Shown: positions 18,179 to 22,354 of the stretch, piece by piece | How the letters are laid out: every line of letters begins with the position of its first letter | Numbering within the stretch: the stretch's first letter is position 1 | Assembly (NCBI GenBank): GCA_000969725.1 | Contig: JXSR01S072212.1 | Reading direction: 5' to 3' (one strand) | Length of the DNA: 22,354 bases | Source: Ophiothrix spiculata | Lineage: Eukaryota > Echinodermata > Ophiuroidea > Amphilepidida > Ophiotrichidae | Program-made: the position numbers and the translations under genes | The notes under the pieces: model-generated | Database searches by the model: none | Told to the model about the DNA's origin: nothing | Seen by the model: only the letters and a program-made list of their open reading frames with translations

Positions 18179-18313
18179 ACTATTCTACACCGTCATTGAT
18201 CAACAAACCGACAGAAGATCACACGGCCTGATGATGCTCCTTGGATGAGGAGCGATACTGTAGCTATCAAAAACGTAAGTCCAGTTGAGCAGATTTATTT
18301 AATGTTTTGCTAT
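18179..18313 (+). repeat. Penelope-like element terminal repeat, plus-strand copy
   Basis: This is the inverted partner of 17804-17938: ACTATTCTACACCGTCATTG, GATCACACGGCCTGATGATG, CTCCTTGGATGAGGAGCGAT, AAAAACGTAAGTCCAGTTGA, AATGTTTTGCTA. The two copies differ at only a few positions. It joins directly to the truncated coding remnant, giving the tail-to-tail arrangement of terminal repeats often seen with Penelope-like insertions. Confidence 0.75.
18228..18258 (+). ncRNA. Candidate degenerate hammerhead ribozyme core, plus strand
   Basis: CTGATGA (18228-18234), T, GCTCC (18236-18240), loop TTGGATGA, GGAGC (18249-18253) and GATAC. It is identical in the core to the minus-strand copy and carries the same GATA in place of GAAA. 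The shared change was therefore present before the two repeats separated. Confidence 0.4.
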
Positions 18314-19073
18314 GTATGCGCAATGTTATGTGACCAGCGGTCGACTTCACTAAACAATGACGATGCATCGTAGCTGCTATACGTTCAGTGCGCAGTTAGA
18401 CTGTATTTCACAAAGACATAAAAACCAGTTTCATCACATCATGCCGGGGGTTTACAAACCACATTAAATGCATTTTGTGCATTAAATTTCTCTGATCATA
18501 GCGAGGCATTCTGCATATGAGAACTGAATAATTATTGTTTCAAATAAACTTTGGACAAAGTCTGACAATATGAACGCAACCACCGCGTATCCTCAACTTG
18601 TAACAAGGATAAGATATCGGAATCTACGCAAAAACATCAGTAATTCACAGTACTGCGACATTGTACGCACTTGGAAAGCGTTGTGTATTGGCATAAATGC
18701 ACACGCTATTCTTGTATGCAAGACTCTGAATTTTCATGCCTGAAATTTATTTGAAACAACAGTAAGACACTTGAACCAATAGCTTCAATTACGTACCAGA
18801 AACAAGTTTGTAGCTGAATCCTCCCAACACTGGAAATATTGTGCATGTTGACAGTGCAAACTGATGTATTCAATTTAGCAAAGAATTGAGCCATGTTTAC
18901 CAATTATCCCCTAAGTTGACTGGTATCTCAAAGTTGGCCCCATTGATGTAACCCAACCAAAGAGAGGTCAATGTTTCTGTCAGTATTACCTTCTTGTTCT
19001 ATCTCAGCAGCTGTATTATTTATATCGTTATCGTGCTTTAAGGTGTCTGAAATCTGAGAATATCTGATCCCAG
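18314..19073. other. No recognised feature
   Basis: Mixed sequence with slightly higher GC near 18330-18400 (CAGCGGTCGAC, GCGCAGTTAGAC). I found no coding, RNA or repeat signal that I can support. Confidence 0.55.
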
Positions 19074-19210
19074 ATTTTGATGATTTATGCCTAATATTTA
19101 TTGGTCCTGCTGTAAGATATAATATCAAAGGCTCGACCTCGTCTTGTCCACTGTTATTGTACTCATAACTCGACCAATACATTTGGGCTGAATGCAGCTA
19201 TTTTATATCA
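19074..19210. repeat. Small foldback MITE, copy B
   Basis: On the minus strand it starts TGATATAAAATAGCTGCATT, CAGCCCAAATGTATTGGTCG, and ends with ACCAATAAATATTAGGCATA and AATCATCAAAATC. This matches copy A (899-1007) in both arms, with a different centre. The two related units flank the peroxiredoxin locus at either end of the window. Confidence 0.55.
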
Positions 19211-19605
19211 AACTAACACAAGTTGCATTTGGTACTACTAATCATACAACATGTTGAACGGATTTAATAACTGAGGGAAATCGGACTTAATGATCATAAC
19301 AGTGGCACCTCGTTTACACAGAATAAAGTGGTTTGGCCTATCTCCCATGGTTATGACAAGCCAAAATAGGGAATTATGAAAAGAGTATTTTTAAAGACTC
19401 TCTGACTTTGAAAAGTGTATGTGTTACTGTTTTTAATGCATCAATGATCTTAGCAAAGCATAGCTTGATTTAACAGCGTAATAATTTCTTGTGTATTGTT
19501 TGTAGACAAATTTTTGTCAGCATTCAGAAAACAGTAACAGTGCCATCTTATATAATAAATAAGTTTTTTGTTGTCCAAGTACTTTCAAGTATCAGGGAAT
19601 GTAAT
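19211..19605. other. No recognised feature
   Basis: A/T-rich sequence without a coding or repeat signal that I can support. Confidence 0.5.
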
Positions 19606-19732
19606 GCAGCCGCGGATCCAGGGGGTGGGCAGAAGGGGCGAACGCCCCCCGTAAAATTAGCAAAAATTTTTGTTATAAAAGCTGAAAAACACACTCTCAG
19701 CCCCCCGTAAAATCCAGATCCTAGATCCCTGA
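19606..19732. repeat. GC-rich interspersed repeat with GGATCCAGGGGG end
   Basis: CAGCCGCGGATCCAGGGGG opens a short GC-rich block with GGGGCGAACGCCCCCCGTAA. A second CCCCCCGTAAAATCC occurs near 19700, followed by AGATCCTAGATCCCTGACTG. The two ends are weakly inverted (GGATCCAG against CTAGATCCCTGA), as in short non-autonomous DNA elements. Short open frames on both strands here are products of the repeat. Confidence 0.5.
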
Positions 19733-20500
19733 CTGTAATGGCTACATATTTGAGACTCCTTGACCATGCCATGCTAATATAACAATTGTACTGATAGAGT
19801 ATTAATGTAGAGTACTTATCTGTGTATATTACTGTTTTTCCTGCATTATTGTTTGTTATTTTTCTTTTTTATTTGAAGTTAAAAGCTCATTTATTGCAAA
19901 AACCAAGGTAGAAAACACCAAAAACTCCTGAGGGATCACTGTGATTGAGACTTCTATATCATATGCACCCGCTTAACCACTTCTAAAGCACCGGGAACAA
20001 TTGGGACAATGTATACCCTCTATTAGGATTTTATGTTGTATTTGTAAGTTTATTATCAGAGCACTAATGAATAAAGTGGGAGTACCAGCAGTATAGCTGG
20101 TTTTCTGCAAACTTATTTTGGCCAAATTCTTCAGGACTAGCTATTCCAGGGTTATGTTTCATTATCACTGAAGATTTCCCTGGAGATTTTGGCAGAAAAA
20201 TTTCTTCCTTTCATGTTCGGATAATTATCTTTTTTGACACCCTATATTTCCAATTTTGAGTATTTTTGATACCCTACTCAAATCACCGAGTGGCCGTGCA
20301 TATGATATACAGGACACAATACAATGTACCTCATGGGAAAAATTAGTCCATCAACTCTGAAGTACAAACCAAACGTTACCATGTTATGTATGCACCATAT
20401 GTAAGTACGAGGGGTATCAAAAAGTAACATACTATGATATCTAACACCTAAACTTTAGGCATCTAATTACCGGGCTAGGCTGTAGCCCTTCAAATGCAAG
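19733..20500. other. No recognised feature
   Basis: A/T-rich sequence. AATAAA at 20070-20075 is a lone hexamer. Short A/T-rich repeats of TTTTTGACACCCTA and TTTTTGATACCCTA occur near 20230-20275. Confidence 0.5.
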
Positions 20501-20847
20501 GATTAAGGCTTGGCGTCCAAAGACATTCGCTCGGCTGAATGACATTCGCCCTTAATATTCGCTCTGGCTTATTCGCTAAAACGGAGAGCGAATGTTACTC
20601 TCATTGAGAGAACATCGTTTCAATCGATGAAAGCGAATGTCACTCGCGCATGTTGTAGTGATATGATTATTGAATAAACAAACCCGATAATACTTGGAGC
20701 GATCTTCACTCCAATTCAATCTGAAGTGTAGCGAATGTCGTGAAATTTGTTAAGCGAATGTCGCTTCCCGTTGGAGCGAAGTTTTCTTGCTAGGATGAGC
20801 GAATGTCACTCGGGCGAGCGAATGTCTTTGGACGCCAAGCCTTAATC
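20501..20847. mobile_element. Foldback element with perfect 33-bp arms and GCGAATGTC units
   Basis: Bases 20501-20533 (GATTAAGGCTTGGCGTCCAA and on to GACATTCGCTCG) are the exact reverse complement of 20815-20847. TTAA lies two bases inside each end, so the element may be a TTAA-flanked unit (about 20504-20844) with chance symmetry outside. The motif GCGAATGTC occurs seven times exactly: twice reversed in the left part and five times forward in the right part, with degenerate copies between. Nothing is encoded. Perfect arms suggest a fairly recent insertion. Confidence 0.85.
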
Positions 20848-21953
20848 ACTCTGCATGTCTCAGATTTCTCAATGCAGTTTTGTGTGGTTATTGGGACAGG
20901 TTGCTGACATATCACCAACTGTAAAGACAATATCAATGCCAATGAGACCATTTTAGCACCATATTCAAACATGAGTGACTTTCTTGACAAAATTTCATTG
21001 GTATAGCTACTTTCCTTACGGGCGATCTTTAAAATGTTTTGATATCACTTCCTAAATGTTACCATATGATTGTTTATGCTGTAAAACACATGCACAATGG
21101 CAGAACAATACGTTGTTACGCTGAGTGCGCAACTTTAACAGGAGCATTCACGCAATAACATCGGTTTGTACTTCTGGGTTTCTGGAGCATACTGACGATG
21201 TGTGTGGTTAGTGGTAAGACTTATTGTGTTTTATATGTAGATTAACTGTGATAATAAAACGTTTTGGTTTAAATGTATTAGGTGTCATGTATCAGTGCAT
21301 ACGATGATGGTTGCTTGCTGTGGTATGAAGCAGTGACATTTCAAATATCATGTTTAGTATATTAAGTTTGTTTACATGACGAATCAATAATGTTATGTAA
21401 TTGAATTTGTACCAACTTTGTTATTTTAAGTTTAGTTCAATGTTATGTTAATGAACTGTTATCATGAAATAAATCTAACCCTGGTCACATGTAACCAATA
21501 ATTTGACTGATAACAGTTTTTTATCTTACAGCATTAGAGATTAACCCTTTGAACCTGACGAGCGGGATACCGGCTCATGTGTACATGTAAATGTATAAAA
21601 GTAGACTTTTTAACCAAAATAGTTGATTTTACACATAAAAGTACAACAAAATTATGTAATTTCACAGATTCAGAAATCTTATCGGTAAGATTTTCTGCTG
21701 TCATAAACCTCAGATATCTTACTAAATAAGATTTAATCTTACTAGTTGGCATGTATGGTAAATCCATATATATTATATATATCAGGCTTTTGTACAATAC
21801 TATAAGACTGTGTATTGTACATTTATGTGTACAATATTCTAAAAAAATAACCTTTGCGAGAATATTTTTACCTGCTCTGAGCTGAAGGTAGGCAAATGAT
21901 TTTTATTTATGCCAATTAATTAATTTCAAAAGCCTGATATAGATAATAATAAT
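20848..21953. other. No recognised feature
   Basis: A/T-rich sequence with a (TA)n-like tract near 21765-21783. AATAAA-type hexamers near 21251 and 21468 are not tied to any gene. The string TTTTTTATCTTACAG ending at 21532 looks like a splice acceptor, but the sequence after it has no convincing coding frame. Confidence 0.5.
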
Positions 21954-22065
21954 ATTGAATGGCTTATTTCCGGGTGATGCAAGAAAATATTGCACTCGCT
22001 AAAAAAAAAATAACTCCTCTCCACTTTTAAGCCCATATCTTGCAACACCCTCAAAGCCATTCAAT
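21954..22065. repeat. Small foldback element
   Basis: ATTGAATGGCTTATTTCCGG then GTGATGCAAGA at the left is matched imperfectly on the other strand by ATTGAATGGCTTTGAGGGTG and TTGCAAGA (22036-22065). A poly-A run lies in the loop. It is about 112 bp and non-coding. Confidence 0.6.
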
Positions 22066-22354
22066 TTTATATAAATATTAGCTTTTGTGTTTAATTTAGA
22101 TCGCACCCTTATAAAATTGCAAATTGCTGTGATAAAGTGGCCGTGGCAAAGTGAATTTAAAACTGCAGTGAGACATCTTCCACTGAGTGGTATTTCTACT
22201 GAAATGTTATAATGTTGCTAGTTGTATTGAGATGGTTGATAGGGGAGGGCAATGACTACAATACAACTGTAGAGGCTCTGCGTGTGACATAGTAGTCCTG
22301 AAATATGGAGATTGTTCAAATACTTTCATTGAAAGTGTTACCATAACCAACCAC
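22066..22354. other. Window end, no recognised feature
   Basis: I see no coding or repeat signal that I can support up to the end of the window. Confidence 0.5.

Noticed and set aside
21518-21560. Splice acceptor TTTTTTATCTTACAG opening another exon
   Set aside because: The downstream sequence has no convincing frame or conserved peptide, and similar T-rich CAG strings are common in A/T-rich DNA.
1-22354. CRISPR arrays, bacterial operons or rRNA genes
   Set aside because: None are present. Repeats lack regular spacer structure, and the window is clearly eukaryotic.

Overview
This is an AT-rich animal (metazoan) genomic window, not bacterial. It has short exons with GT/AG splice sites, a 13 kb intron, and a dense load of decayed transposable elements. 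The repeat flavour (AGGTCA-rich repeats, poly-G/poly-C tracts, many foldback MITEs, a Penelope-like element) and the Prx1/2-like exons suggest a marine invertebrate, probably an ambulacrarian such as an echinoderm or hemichordate. That placement is inference only.

The only host gene I can support is the 3' half of a typical 2-Cys peroxiredoxin on the + strand. Its exons are 1-99 (5' end outside the window), 2204-2334 and 15293-15375, with the stop codon at 15373-15375. The three pieces join in phase and carry the GLG motif, the resolving-cysteine VCP motif and a C-terminal YF. The first exon has an in-frame TAG (29-31) inside an otherwise well conserved stretch. This could be an assembly error, a null allele or the start of pseudogenization.

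Intron 1 (100-2203) holds a foldback MITE, a hairpin and a degenerate tandem repeat. Intron 2 (2335-15292) is a transposon landscape: a 127-bp foldback, a palindromic GGCCCGTATTCC family, a Tc1/mariner-type non-autonomous element, AGGTCA-bearing repeats, a 1.07-kb inverted-repeat-bounded unit with five copies of GTGAGCTACGTTAC, a poly-G repeat family in two copies, a TTAA-bounded element, and two foldbacks just before the last exon. One poly-G copy is split by two later insertions: a terminal-repeat retrotransposon in miniature (TRIM, 12473-13016) and the 3' end of a CR1/L2-like LINE (about 13087-13568).

The most unusual object is the TRIM. Both of its LTRs contain a segment resembling tRNA-Pro(CGG), with the anticodon arm and the T-arm/B-box recognisable. 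It has flanking ATAT duplications, a primer-binding site and a purine-rich tract, but no coding capacity.

The 3' flank (15376-22354) contains no further recognisable host gene. It holds a Penelope-like retroelement remnant (17804-18313) in which inverted terminal repeats, each with a hammerhead-ribozyme-like core, surround the end of a GIY-YIG endonuclease reading frame. It also holds several MITEs, including a 347-bp foldback with perfect 33-bp arms and seven internal GCGAATGTC units.

All family assignments were made by eye. No database search or folding program was run.
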